A stretch of 64,000 nucleotides of DNA from Holophagae bacterium (GTDB lineage: Bacteria > Acidobacteriota > Holophagae > Acanthopleuribacterales > Acanthopleuribacteraceae): positions 186,001 to 250,000 of the forward strand of contig JAJCXM010000019.1 of assembly GCA_029263455.1 (NCBI GenBank). The letters run 5' to 3'. Under the pieces are notes generated by a model. The model was given only the letters and a program-made list of their open reading frames with translations. It was not told where the DNA came from and ran no database searches. A program made the translations under genes and the position numbers. Within the stretch, counting starts at the first letter, position 1. The number at the start of each line of letters is the position of its first letter. Shown here piece by piece: positions 1 to 8,101 of the stretch.

Positions 1-1082
1 TCACCGACGCCGAGTTCCGAAATGATCTGTTCCGTATCAAGATCGGGGTTCTGTCTGAATGTTTGTGCCGCTGCTTTGACGGCTTTTCTATCTCTCGGCG
101 TGTAGGCACGCAAAGCGTGCGTCACCCGATGACCCAATTGCCCCAAAACGGCATCAGGAACATCACCTGGGTTCTGAGTAACAAAATAGACACCCACGGC
201 TTTCGATCGGATAAGGCGCACGACTTGTTCGATTTGGTCAATAAGCGAATCAGGCGCGTCCTTGAACAATAGATGTGCCTCATCGAAGAAAAAGACAAGT
301 TTTGGACGATCCAAATCGCCAGCTTCTGGCAAGTCCTCAAACAGTTCCGCCAATAACCATAACAAAAATGTGGCATATAATTTTGGCCGCATCATCAGCT
401 CTTGCGAAGCCAATACGTTGATCAAGCCGCGACCATCGGTGTCCTTGCGCATGAGGTCCGAAAGCTCTAAGGCCGGCTCACCAAAAAAGAGATCCGCGCC
501 TTGTTCTTCCAGAACCAATAAACGTCTAGCCATCGCACCCACAGAGGCCTTACTAACATTGCCATAGGTCGCCGTTAACTCATTTGATTTTTCGGCTACA
601 AGCTGCAACATGGCACGTAAATCTTTTAAGTCGAGTAAGGCTAGACCCTCGTCGTCGGCCAAACGAAAAGCAATATTGAGCACCCCTTCTTGGGTTTCGT
701 TGAGATCCATTAAACGGGCAAGCAAAATAGGTCCCATCTCGCTTATGGTTGTACGCACGGGATGCCCTAATTTGCCCAATAGGTCCCAAAAGACAAGTGG
801 GAAGGCTTTTGGCGCATAATCATCAATCCCTATGACATCAAGCCGTTTCTGAACGTGCTTGTTCATTTCAATCGCCTGGCACATACCGGACAAATCGCCT
901 TTAACGTCGGCAAAAAAAACAGGGACTCCGGCTTCGGAAAAGCCTTCGGCTAAGATCTGGAGCGTTACGGTCTTACCCGTACCCGTTGCGCCCGTAATCA
1001 ATCCATGGCGATTCGCCTGTTTCGTTAGAATATGTACTTTTTTCCCAGCACCACCCACCAATACGTGACCAGATTCCGACAT
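1..1082 (-). CDS. HerA-like ATPase, DUF853 family (3' end outside window)
   Basis: The reading frame is open from ATG 1082 to the window edge, so the C-terminus is missing and only about 360 residues are visible. A Walker A motif GATGTGKT lies at residues 31-38, and a Walker B-like [11 protein letters not shown] lies near residues 265-275, followed by a [10 protein letters not shown] segment typical of HerA/FtsK-type ATPases. This arrangement matches the DUF853 (YjgR-like) family of predicted cytoplasmic DNA-translocase-like ATPases, whose precise role is not established. GAGG sits 7 nt before the ATG, and a TATGAT -10 candidate lies at 1112-1117 on this strand. The gene is divergent from the zinc-ribbon gene at 1220. 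Family call is firm; function is not. Confidence 0.9.
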   Translation of the reverse strand, partial: MSESGHVLVGGAGKKVHILTKQANRHGLITGATGTGKTVTLQILAEGFSEAGVPVFFADVKGDLSGMCQAIEMNKHVQKRLDVIGIDDYAPKAFPLVFWDLLGKLGHPVRTTISEMGPILLARLMDLNETQEGVLNIAFRLADDEGLALLDLKDLRAMLQLVAEKSNELTATYGNVSKASVGAMARRLLVLEEQGADLFFGEPALELSDLMRKDTDGRGLINVLASQELMMRPKLYATFLLWLLAELFEDLPEAGDLDRPKLVFFFDEAHLLFKDAPDSLIDQIEQVVRLIRSKAVGVYFVTQNPGDVPDAVLGQLGHRVTHALRAYTPRDRKAVKAAAQTFRQNPDLDTEQIISELGVG

Positions 1083-1111
1083 GCCACAACCTCATTCATG
1101 ATTTGGGACCC

Positions 1112-1117
1112 ATCATA
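1112..1117 (-). promoter_or_regulatory. -10 element for the HerA-like ATPase gene
   Basis: TATGAT on the minus strand, with a weak TGACGA -35 candidate at 1135-1140 (17-nt spacer). It predicts a leader of roughly 20-25 nt that keeps the GAGG ribosome binding site at 1090-1093. Confidence 0.45.
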
Positions 1118-1202
1118 GCGGCTTTCATGGACTGTCGTCACAGACTATCGGATATCCAGAAATGAATTGAGCGCTCATGTCAAATGACCGGCACTTGTTA
1201 CA

Positions 1203-1211
1203 TGCTATGAT
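1203..1211 (+). promoter_or_regulatory. Extended -10 promoter, likely leaderless start
   Basis: TGCTATGAT fits an extended -10 (TGn-TATnAT). It ends 8 nt before ATG 1220, so transcription should start at or within a base or two of the start codon. No Shine-Dalgarno precedes the ATG. Confidence 0.55.
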
Positions 1212-1219
1212 CGCTGCCG

Positions 1220-2080
1220 ATGAATTGCCCGCAATGCGATACCTACAACCAATCGACGGCCGTTCAATGTGACTGCGGTTACTTGTTCGCCGCGGCTGAG
1301 CGAGTTCGCAAGCGCAAAGATCCATCCACCAAGGTGGGTCCACTAAATCGAATCCTAATTGTCATTTTGGTTGTGTCATTATGCGTTTTTAGCATCACTT
1401 TCTTTTACACGCCCAACCTGCCCGACAAGAGCGAAATCCTACCGCAGCTCTACCACGCCCCAATACAAGATGATGCAGCTGTTCCCGACCCATTTATGGT
1501 TGAAAAGAAGGGTATGTTTTACCGGATCGCACCCAAATTTGAATACCAACTCAATGGCTTGGTGGTGAGCACCCACGACGCCGACTCCTTGTCAGACGTT
1601 TTACATGAACAATGGAAAGACTACTTAAACATCATGGATATTTGCGTCATTTGGGGCGCAAACATCGACAATGAGGTCTATCACCGCATTGAATTCTCAA
1701 GCGGAAACTTTACTTGTTTTTGTCGCTGGTTCGATGCGCAGACTGGCAAGATGTTCCATGGCGATGCACTTTCCAACAATCACTTGTTGACCGACGACAA
1801 ACGGATCGCCAAGAAGATACTCAAGGTCAAACCAGGCGACCAAATATCGTTCAAAGGGTTCTTGGCCGCATACGAGAACCAGGGCTATGGGTTCAGTCGC
1901 GGCACGAGTACATCGCGCACAGATACGGGTAACCGGGCCTGCGAAACGGTCTACGTCACCGATTTTGAGATACTCAAGAAGGGCCAGGTTTTGCTTCCAA
2001 TACTGAAGAATCTGTCGCTCTTTTCCATGTTGATCAGCTTGGCTGGGATATTCACGCTGCCTTTCATCATCAAGCATTAA
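1220..2080 (+). CDS. Zinc-ribbon membrane protein of unknown function
   Basis: 286 residues. The N-terminus has a CPQC...CDCGY zinc-ribbon-like Cys cluster (residues 4-21), then a basic stretch, a hydrophobic segment at about 43-63, a domain of about 200 residues, and a second hydrophobic segment near 263-283 just before the end. This predicts an inner-membrane protein with a cytoplasmic metal-binding head and an external middle domain. Conserved-looking patches such as WGANI and FTCFCRWFDAQTG do not match a family I can name. The ATG start is favoured because an extended -10 lies 8 nt upstream; there is no Shine-Dalgarno. It appears monocistronic. Confidence 0.75.
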   Translation: MNCPQCDTYNQSTAVQCDCGYLFAAAERVRKRKDPSTKVGPLNRILIVILVVSLCVFSITFFYTPNLPDKSEILPQLYHAPIQDDAAVPDPFMVEKKGMFYRIAPKFEYQLNGLVVSTHDADSLSDVLHEQWKDYLNIMDICVIWGANIDNEVYHRIEFSSGNFTCFCRWFDAQTGKMFHGDALSNNHLLTDDKRIAKKILKVKPGDQISFKGFLAAYENQGYGFSRGTSTSRTDTGNRACETVYVTDFEILKKGQVLLPILKNLSLFSMLISLAGIFTLPFIIKH

Positions 2081-2328
2081 AGCTCCTGCTTGCCCATCGT
2101 TAGCACTGAGTTCAGCTCAATTTTTGGCCTATTCGAACTGAGCGGGATTAAACAGCCAAATCTTGGCTGGTCAATTGTGTGAACATCATGTTTTAGGATG
2201 GCTGCAAGTGCCCGCACAAAAAGGAATCCCATGAGTGCGTAGGATTAATTTCTTTAAGGTGCAAATCGCGTTACCCGCAAAAAAGAAAGCCTAATTTTGC
2301 AACGTGTTTCTTTTTTGCTTGCAACATC
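2081..2328. other. Intergenic region without a recognisable gene
   Basis: About 250 bp between the zinc-ribbon gene and the BlaI operator. It is AT-rich towards its end, with runs of T at 2305-2316. I see no convincing ORF, terminator hairpin or RNA gene. Confidence 0.5.
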
Positions 2329-2348
2329 TACTACATAGTGTCGTAGTA
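2329..2348. promoter_or_regulatory. BlaI-type operator 1 (autoregulatory)
   Basis: TACTAC-N8-GTAGTA is a perfect 6+6 inverted repeat, closely resembling the TACTACA-type half-sites bound by BlaI/MecI repressors. Its right half overlaps a TATAGT -10 candidate at 2347-2352, upstream of the BlaI-like gene, so bound repressor would block its own transcription. A second, related copy lies at 3727-3746. Confidence 0.75.
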
Positions 2349-2368
2349 TAGTGCAATGAGGTTGACCG

Positions 2369-2785
2369 ATGGCTAAAGCACGCTTTCGTTTAGGGAAAAA
2401 AGGACAAGCGCTCTTGATGGGGGAACTTGAGAGTTTGGTCATGGAAATCATATGGGATCAAGGGCCACAAACCGTGCGTGAGGTATTTGATCGACTATCT
2501 CGCAGCCGTGATCTTGCCTATACGACCGTCATGACGGTGATGTCTCGTTTGGCCACCAAAAAGGTCTTGAATAAGCGCAAGCAAGGCAATGCCTTTTTGT
2601 ATAAGGCGACTCTGAGCAAGGACGATTTTGAACGAGAAACGGCACGCGACATCTTTTCGTCACTACTGCAAGGTTACGGTGGTGCCTTAGTACAACCACT
2701 GGCAGAGAGCATCGACCTCTTGGAAGACAAAGACTTGGACGAATTGATGCGACTGGTAGAGTCTAAACGAGAGCAGCGTAGATGA
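2369..2785 (+). CDS. BlaI/MecI/CopY-family transcriptional repressor
   Basis: 138 residues, the usual size for the family. The winged-helix region covers about residues 10-80 (GELESLVMEIIWDQGPQTVREV, then YTTVMTVMSRLATKKVLNKRK, the recognition helix and wing), followed by an acidic C-terminal dimerisation segment. Family members are dimeric repressors inactivated by proteolysis (BlaR1/MecR1 partners) or by metal (CopY). GAGG lies 7 nt before the ATG. The stop overlaps the start of the M56 peptidase gene by 4 nt, the normal BlaI-BlaR1 pairing. The operator upstream implies autorepression. Confidence 0.9.
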   Translation: MAKARFRLGKKGQALLMGELESLVMEIIWDQGPQTVREVFDRLSRSRDLAYTTVMTVMSRLATKKVLNKRKQGNAFLYKATLSKDDFERETARDIFSSLLQGYGGALVQPLAESIDLLEDKDLDELMRLVESKREQRR

Positions 2786-3702
2786 CATCGTTATTGGATC
2801 TTTGGTTATGTCGAATCGGTGCCAATACGGGCTGGTTGATCGGTTATTGGGGTGACTGTCCGGTTGTGACTAAATTAAGGCTGATTACTTTGGTAGCTTT
2901 GATTCTGGTAGCCATCGGCTGGCTGATCCAAAGACGTGCAATCGATAAGGTAACAGCTCTGGCGAAACCATATCGTGCGCATGACCAGCCAGAGCTCGTG
3001 CAACTGATAGGTCATTTCTCACTACGGCGCATAAGATTGCTACAGCATGAAGCCCTGCCTATTCCGGCTGTGTGTTTAGATGCCCGATCCGTGATGGTGA
3101 ATCCACACTTCATGAACACGCTCAATCGCCAAGAGCAACTAGGCGTTTGGTGTCACGAATTGAGTCATATTAAGCGCAAAGACATGCAACGTTTTTGGGT
3201 TTTTCATGGGCTAGTAGCGCTTTTTCCAATTGCGGCTATTGAGTTATTTGCCAATAGCTTTTCCTGTGAGCCGCTTGCCCAGCAGATTCTATTGGCAAGC
3301 TTAATTTCATTGATGGTCATCTCATGCTGGCTGCTTTCACTCTATTATCGGATCGGCATTGAACTGCAGGCCGACCGGCTAGCCGCACAAACAACGGGTG
3401 ATCCTGTTAGCTTGGCGACAGCCCTGATCAAGGCGCAGCGCTGGCTAAAAAAGAGTCACGCGTCTTCTTTTACTTGTCTGCCCACTTTCTTGGGACGATT
3501 CGGTTTCAATTGGCGCATCAAACGTTTGATCAACATGCCAACAAAACGACAAAAACCCGCGCCCTGGTCGATGTTAGCGTTCATTGGTCTCATCTTATTA
3601 CTAGCGTGGGCGTCACAAACTCCGGCAACATCTGCCCCTAACTCAAGCTGCACGAATGCGACCAGCATGTCACCCTGCACATTAACCCGATCATGCAGCT
3701 AA
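2782..3702 (+). CDS. BlaR1-like M56 membrane metallopeptidase without a sensor domain
   Basis: 306 residues. Hydrophobic segments lie near residues 31-50, 138-160, 168-190 and 262-280. The zinc motif HELSH is at residues 125-129, and an ELQAD glutamate (near residue 195) supplies the likely third ligand, as in M56/M48 gluzincins. Known BlaR1/MecR1 proteins carry a C-terminal extracytoplasmic penicillin-binding sensor domain; this one ends shortly after its last membrane helix, so it is probably not a beta-lactam sensor. Its expected substrate, by analogy, is the adjacent BlaI-like repressor. The ATGA overlap indicates translational coupling. Confidence 0.88.
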   Translation: MTSLLDLWLCRIGANTGWLIGYWGDCPVVTKLRLITLVALILVAIGWLIQRRAIDKVTALAKPYRAHDQPELVQLIGHFSLRRIRLLQHEALPIPAVCLDARSVMVNPHFMNTLNRQEQLGVWCHELSHIKRKDMQRFWVFHGLVALFPIAAIELFANSFSCEPLAQQILLASLISLMVISCWLLSLYYRIGIELQADRLAAQTTGDPVSLATALIKAQRWLKKSHASSFTCLPTFLGRFGFNWRIKRLINMPTKRQKPAPWSMLAFIGLILLLAWASQTPATSAPNSSCTNATSMSPCTLTRSCS

Positions 3703-3726
3703 CGGCCCTTTTTTTTGCCCCCCGTC

Positions 3727-3746
3727 TACTACATAACGTCGTAAAT
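3727..3746. promoter_or_regulatory. BlaI-type operator 2, upstream of the Cys-rich gene
   Basis: The sequence shares TCTACTACATA-N2-GTCGTA with operator 1; only the distal right half differs (GTAAAT instead of GTAGTA). It lies 27 nt before ATG 3773. This places the small Cys-rich gene in the same regulon as the BlaI/M56 pair. Confidence 0.7.
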
Positions 3747-3772
3747 GACGTATTTCAACCAGGAGGTATCCC

Positions 3773-4054
3773 ATGAGGATCCTATTATTGTCTCTAGCGA
3801 TTTCGGGCCTGTCCCTCTTCGCATTTCACGAACTGTCAGCTTCCTGCGGCAATGACGCCAAAACAGCTTGTCAATTCACAAACCAAGACTGCGCAGACAT
3901 GCTTGATTGCGATATGCAATCCTGTCCGCCAGATTGCACACCAACCTGTGCCATGAACACCAGCCCAAGGGCTACTCAATCCAACACAGCTGCGGAATCG
4001 GAGCCCCTACCCCAGGTTGCAAAAGCAACCGTCACTTCGTCAAAAGCTGAATAA
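3773..4054 (+). CDS. Small exported Cys-rich protein of the BlaI regulon
   Basis: 93 residues. A signal peptide covers about residues 1-23, followed by seven cysteines at positions 25, 33, 40, 46, 51, 55 and 59, then a Ser/Thr/Ala-rich tail without motifs. I recognise no family. An exported peptide with this Cys spacing could bind metal or be disulfide-linked; neither is proven. AGGAGG lies 6 nt before the ATG, a strong ribosome site. The BlaI-type operator directly upstream and the terminator downstream make it a separate transcription unit under the neighbouring repressor. It may be the output, or a sensor partner, of the sensor-less M56 peptidase. Confidence 0.72.
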   Translation: MRILLLSLAISGLSLFAFHELSASCGNDAKTACQFTNQDCADMLDCDMQSCPPDCTPTCAMNTSPRATQSNTAAESEPLPQVAKATVTSSKAE

Positions 4055-4086
4055 GGGCTCCTGCCCAACATGATAACCCGAAGCGG

Positions 4087-4108
4087 CCGACCTCTGGTCG
4101 GTCGTTTT
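4087..4108 (+). terminator. Rho-independent terminator after the Cys-rich gene
   Basis: Stem CCGACC / GGTCGG with a TCT loop (4087-4101), followed after three bases by TTTT. It closes the 3773-4054 unit. Confidence 0.65.
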
Positions 4109-4154
4109 GGGCTCATTTACCTCCACTGCCTTAGCCAACTGAGCAACCCTGCTG

Positions 4155-4160
4155 TATAGT
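4155..4160 (+). promoter_or_regulatory. -10 element, likely leaderless start
   Basis: TATAGT preceded directly by TG, ending 7 nt before ATG 4168. No Shine-Dalgarno lies between, so the transcript should begin at or close to the start codon. Confidence 0.5.
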
Positions 4161-4167
4161 GCTCGCT

Positions 4168-5082
4168 ATGCTCTTTTCGATTCTCACCTGCAGTTTCTTT
4201 CTACTAAATCCTGGCTCGGAGGCGATGCAATTAAGAGCGGATTCCTTTGTCAAGCTGGACATAGCAACGTCCTTTCCCCAGTTTCTTGGCACACGGGACG
4301 GCGGCTTTTACATTTTTGACCACACGAGCCAGCTAACCTTTTTAGACAAAATGCTTAACGTCGTCCGATCCACGGAACTTGACCCGTTGATCAGAGCACC
4401 TTTGACCCAAGTCTACGCGTCGCCCGGTGGCATGCATGCTATTCACCAAGGTGGTGTCCAATTCTCAACATTTGACCTAAAAGGCACGCACCAGAACCGT
4501 AGAATGAGCCGTGCATTTGTCTATCTTGATAAGGATCAGAAATTAGAGTTACGCCCTGTTTCCGACGATATGCAGGGCACGTTCTTAGTCTGGTCAAAGG
4601 GTACAAACACGCACAATTGGCCATTGGTTCAGCCAGACCATCCCAATCAGATTGGCACCTTCCACTGGACTGTTTTTGTTCAAAATGGTCACGCCCTAGT
4701 TTTGTCGACGTACGGCCATGAAAATCGTTTCCATTTTTTCTTGTTAAATGAACAAGGCCAATTCCTTAATGGCGGCGAAAGAAGTCTGGCAATCCCAGCT
4801 GACAAGGTCGAAATGCCATCCGCCCACGCTCCTCAACTCAAGCCGCTGTTTAGCGGTTGGACATGGCATCACAGGTTCGGGCTAACGTTGACTGAAATAC
4901 CTCAATCTGGCGGCAGTCTTCGGACCCTTCAAACCTTCAATATTGAACGTAACAGTTGGCAGGTCATTGAACTGAAAATCCCAAATGGCCGTAACCTAAG
5001 CCACATTATTCCTTTCGACGACACACGGTTCTTGACCTACGATTTACATCACCACGCTTGGTTTTTGTTTGAGATGTTGTGA
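4168..5082 (+). CDS. Exported protein of unknown function, possible beta-propeller
   Basis: 304 residues from ATG 4168; an in-frame GTG at 4159 lies inside the -10 element and is unlikely. The N-terminus MLFSILTCSFFLLNPGSEA looks like a signal peptide. The rest is rich in beta-strand-like repeats of the type GGFYIFD, GGMHAIHQGG and NWPLVQPD, suggesting a propeller, but no family can be named. It stands alone between a terminator and the VOC gene. Function unknown. Confidence 0.6.
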   Translation: MLFSILTCSFFLLNPGSEAMQLRADSFVKLDIATSFPQFLGTRDGGFYIFDHTSQLTFLDKMLNVVRSTELDPLIRAPLTQVYASPGGMHAIHQGGVQFSTFDLKGTHQNRRMSRAFVYLDKDQKLELRPVSDDMQGTFLVWSKGTNTHNWPLVQPDHPNQIGTFHWTVFVQNGHALVLSTYGHENRFHFFLLNEQGQFLNGGERSLAIPADKVEMPSAHAPQLKPLFSGWTWHHRFGLTLTEIPQSGGSLRTLQTFNIERNSWQVIELKIPNGRNLSHIIPFDDTRFLTYDLHHHAWFLFEML

Positions 5083-5125
5083 GCCGCACAATATAGAATA
5101 AGCCTATAAGTATCTGGAGGAACTC

Positions 5126-5593
5126 ATGTCAAATGTAAAACCTATTCCTGAAGGATATGGCAGCGTCACACCGCATTTGGTTGTCAGTCCTTGCGCAGAC
5201 GCGATCGATTTTTATCAACGCGCCTTCGGTGCCATTATTGTTGACCGCATGAATATCCCGGATAGTGAAACCGTGATGCATGCGTCCATGCGTATAGGCA
5301 ATAGCGTTTTAATGCTCAATGACGAATTCCCTGAATGGGGCGTCATAGGTCCAAGTAGCTTAAAGGGTAGCCCAGTCACTCTGCATCTTTACGTCGCAGA
5401 TGTGGACGCTGCGCTCAAACAAGCGCAGGACGCCGGAGCAACGATCACCATGCCGGCCCAGGATCAGTTTTGGGGCGACCGTTACGGAAAACTAACTGAC
5501 CCCTTTGGACATCACTGGTCGATCGCAACCCATATAGCAGACCCCACTTGGGAAGAAATGGAAAAAGCGAGCAAAGCGTTCTTTAGCAAATGA
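5126..5593 (+). CDS. VOC (glyoxalase/PhnB-like) superfamily protein
   Basis: 155 residues. It starts SVTPHLVVSPCADAIDFYQRAFGA and contains HLYVADVDAALKQAQDAGA and DRYGKLTDPFGHHWSIATH, the two beta-alpha-beta-beta-beta modules of the vicinal oxygen chelate fold in the PhnB-like branch. This branch includes many proteins of unknown substrate, so no reaction is assigned. It should be soluble and cytoplasmic. GGAGG lies 6-7 nt before the ATG. It converges with the acetyltransferase gene, with only 6 bp between the stops. Confidence 0.85.
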   Translation: MSNVKPIPEGYGSVTPHLVVSPCADAIDFYQRAFGAIIVDRMNIPDSETVMHASMRIGNSVLMLNDEFPEWGVIGPSSLKGSPVTLHLYVADVDAALKQAQDAGATITMPAQDQFWGDRYGKLTDPFGHHWSIATHIADPTWEEMEKASKAFFSK

Positions 5594-5599
5594 GGCCAA

Positions 5600-6118
5600 T
5601 CAATCTTGCGTAATCCGCGCGAAGAGATATTGATCGATGATTTGGCCATCCTTAATAGCGCTGCGCCTTAGGCAGCCTTCCTGCACAAAGCCCGCTTTGA
5701 CCAAGGTCCTCGATGAGGCTAGGTTCCACTCAAACACATAGGCATAAATTCGTTGCAATCCATGTGCATCAAAGCCTTCTTCCACCAGCCTTTCCATGGC
5801 TTCTGTGATAATGCCTCTTCCCCAAAACGGTTCACCCAGCCAAAACCCAATTTCAGCGCTCAGACGCGCAACATCCTGCCCGCGCTTCAGCGACACGCAA
5901 CCAACCGCTTCACCACCCACCTCAATAGCCAAACTAATCAATAATTCATCCGACTGAGTTGTGCTTATGTAGGCTTCCGCATCAGCAAGTGTGTATGGGT
6001 GAGGAAAGCGATCTCGCACATTGCGCCAAATTTTCCGGTTATTGGCATACCTTGCTAGGCTCTCCGTATCTGACATCTGCCAGGACCTGAGCCGTGCCTT
6101 GCTTAAGCTGAAAACCAC
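5600..6118 (-). CDS. GNAT-family N-acetyltransferase, RimJ/RimL-like
   Basis: 172 residues. Features of the RimJ/RimL branch are visible: RLRSWQMSDTESLARYANN at the N-terminus, SAEIGFWLGEPFWGRGIITEAM (acetyl-CoA-binding motif A) near residues 90-110, and LQRIYAYVFEWNLASSRTLVKAGFVQEG near 120-150. It should transfer acetyl from acetyl-CoA to an amine; the substrate is unknown. The start is GTG, supported by AGGAG 6-7 nt upstream. It lies 9 bp downstream of the adenylate cyclase gene and is probably the last gene of that operon. Confidence 0.87.
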   Translation of the reverse strand: MVFSLSKARLRSWQMSDTESLARYANNRKIWRNVRDRFPHPYTLADAEAYISTTQSDELLISLAIEVGGEAVGCVSLKRGQDVARLSAEIGFWLGEPFWGRGIITEAMERLVEEGFDAHGLQRIYAYVFEWNLASSRTLVKAGFVQEGCLRRSAIKDGQIIDQYLFARITQD

Positions 6119-6127
6119 CTGTGTCTC

Positions 6128-8098
6128 CTATTTAGAAGTAAAAATGAAACTACCTTGCGGATAGTCCGTTTTGAATCCGGCCTCGCTGTCCACATAACTT
6201 TGACATCGTCGCCACATAATTTCGCTGACATGATCGTTAGGGTCATCCCTGACAAGGTCCGAAAAAGCATCGCGGGCATCTTCAAATTGTCCAGCCATCA
6301 TCTCATCCCAAGCTGACTCATAAGCTGCAATGAAAGCCGCCGCTTTGCCTGAGGCTAAATCATAAATCTGTACACCCTGCTTTTTGCCTTTGACCTGCAC
6401 CCGATCGAGACGTCTGAATTTGATCGATTCCGAAGGCCCAATGGCGTCGATTGTCGATTCGCTTACGATCACAGAGACTCCATACTTGGCTGTTAGGCCT
6501 TCCAATCGCGAGGCCAAATTGACCTCATCGCCCAAAACGGTATAGTTCAAGCGTTGATCCGATCCAACGTTTCCGGCAACCACCAAACCGGTGTTGATGC
6601 CTATGCCTATTCTAATCAAACGGCCAGCCAAGCCAGTAAATTCAAGATTAAATTTTTCTAGAGCGCTGATCATGTCACGAGCGGCAAATACCGCATCTAA
6701 AGCCGACTGTGGTCTGGAAACGGGCACCCCAAATAGCGCCATCACCGCATCGCCAATGTATTTGTCGATAATGCCATGATGGCGATCAACACAGGCACTG
6801 GCGCGCGTGAAGTAGGCGTTTAGAAGATCCAGCAACGCCTCTGGATTCATGCCTTCGGCTAGGGAGGTAAATCCTCGGATGTCAGAGAAAAGAACGGTGG
6901 CTTGCCGTGACTCACCACCCAATTTGATTTCACCCTTAAGCAGCTCATCAGCTATTTCCTTGGAAACAACCTTATTCATCGCACCACGAATTCGTTCTCG
7001 CTCTTGTAGACCCTGCGCCATGCCATTAAAAGCGTCAGCTAACCGTTCAAATTCGTCATGTGAGGAAACACGCACCCGATGGTCAAACTCGGAACGGGCG
7101 ATGGCCTCAGTGGCAAGTTGCAATGCATCAATGGGCCGAGATATGCCGCGTGACAACAAGAACCCAAGCAGGATCGCGATGAGCACCGCCACTAAACCAA
7201 TGGCCAGAACAGCCGATCGAATCGTACGCACAAATTTCATTTCTCGATCCAATGACTTCATCATCAAATACGGCGGAAACCTCGAAACGAGTATGGTTGC
7301 CACGTCATCGCCCAAATTAATGCGATCGGACCCTGCTCGGCAAAGGACACGGTCGTCTTGGAATTGCCATTTATGCGTTTTGTCTTCCTGCAAGATGGTT
7401 TCTACGCGCGGACCAAGCGACGACAATTCGTGTGATTTCAGCCATGGCATATCAGTAGCCAGCAAGGGATTGAAGGTATCTGGGTGCACCACCATCAGCT
7501 CGACCCCACTGAGGAACTTAACGCGATTGATAAACTCATCATCGATCAGGTTGCCGACAAAAACGGCGCCAAGAATGACATCTACATCTAAGATAGGCCG
7601 TCCCACCCACTGCATGGCGATCCTGTTTTGTTTGGCGTCGTGAATGCTGGTTGCAAGGACGCGGTCCGCTTCTAATACGCCTTCAAAATAGTCCGGGTTA
7701 CTGAATTCGTGGCCTACCGAGCGGCTTTCGATGCCGTTGGCTCCAATGCCGACTACATCTCCATTAGCATCAAGGAGGACAATCGCTTCCAGGCTTGAGA
7801 ATCGAGACAAGAGGAGCTCATCGCGTAAGGTGTTGTCCCACGTTGGCCTATCTAATCCATAGCTGCGCAAGCCTTCCACAATCAACGATTCACGCTGCAG
7901 GATCTCAGCAATCTGATCAATATCGCGCGTTTGCGCCAACATGACCTCGTTGACTATTTTTCCTGTGCGCTCCAACTCGACCGAAATGCGTTCAGAGAAA
8001 CGCGATTCGAGTAATTTCTGTGTGGTCGTAAAGCCGCCAGCCAAAACCAGGACGACGAGTACAGAAATGAGCACGGTGAGCTTGTACTTAAAGGCCAT
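6128..8098 (-). CDS. Membrane-bound class III adenylate/guanylate cyclase with sensor and HAMP domains
   Basis: 656 residues. Order: a membrane helix at about 7-24; an extracytoplasmic sensor region of about 260 residues (Cache-like: LEAIVLLDANGDVVGIGANG, AMQWVGRPILDVDVILGAVFVG); a second helix near 290-312; a HAMP domain to about 370; then a catalytic domain from about 400 (VLFSDIRGFTSLAEG, IIDKYIGDAVMALFG, GVVAGNVGS-type loop, NYTVLGDEVNLASRLEG). The metal-binding Asp residues of FSDIRG and GDAVMA are present, so the enzyme is probably active, making cAMP (or cGMP) on the inner face of the membrane. The start is 3 bp after the cupredoxin gene, suggesting an operon in which that protein or its ligand may be sensed. 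Confidence 0.92.
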   Translation of the reverse strand: MAFKYKLTVLISVLVVLVLAGGFTTTQKLLESRFSERISVELERTGKIVNEVMLAQTRDIDQIAEILQRESLIVEGLRSYGLDRPTWDNTLRDELLLSRFSSLEAIVLLDANGDVVGIGANGIESRSVGHEFSNPDYFEGVLEADRVLATSIHDAKQNRIAMQWVGRPILDVDVILGAVFVGNLIDDEFINRVKFLSGVELMVVHPDTFNPLLATDMPWLKSHELSSLGPRVETILQEDKTHKWQFQDDRVLCRAGSDRINLGDDVATILVSRFPPYLMMKSLDREMKFVRTIRSAVLAIGLVAVLIAILLGFLLSRGISRPIDALQLATEAIARSEFDHRVRVSSHDEFERLADAFNGMAQGLQERERIRGAMNKVVSKEIADELLKGEIKLGGESRQATVLFSDIRGFTSLAEGMNPEALLDLLNAYFTRASACVDRHHGIIDKYIGDAVMALFGVPVSRPQSALDAVFAARDMISALEKFNLEFTGLAGRLIRIGIGINTGLVVAGNVGSDQRLNYTVLGDEVNLASRLEGLTAKYGVSVIVSESTIDAIGPSESIKFRRLDRVQVKGKKQGVQIYDLASGKAAAFIAAYESAWDEMMAGQFEDARDAFSDLVRDDPNDHVSEIMWRRCQSYVDSEAGFKTDYPQGSFIFTSK

Positions 8099-8101
8099 AA
8101 A

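Noticed and set aside
6849-7643. 264-codon plus-strand frame opposite the cyclase
   Set aside because: The Ser/Arg-rich translation is typical of a shadow frame, and the cyclase on the other strand has all its motifs.
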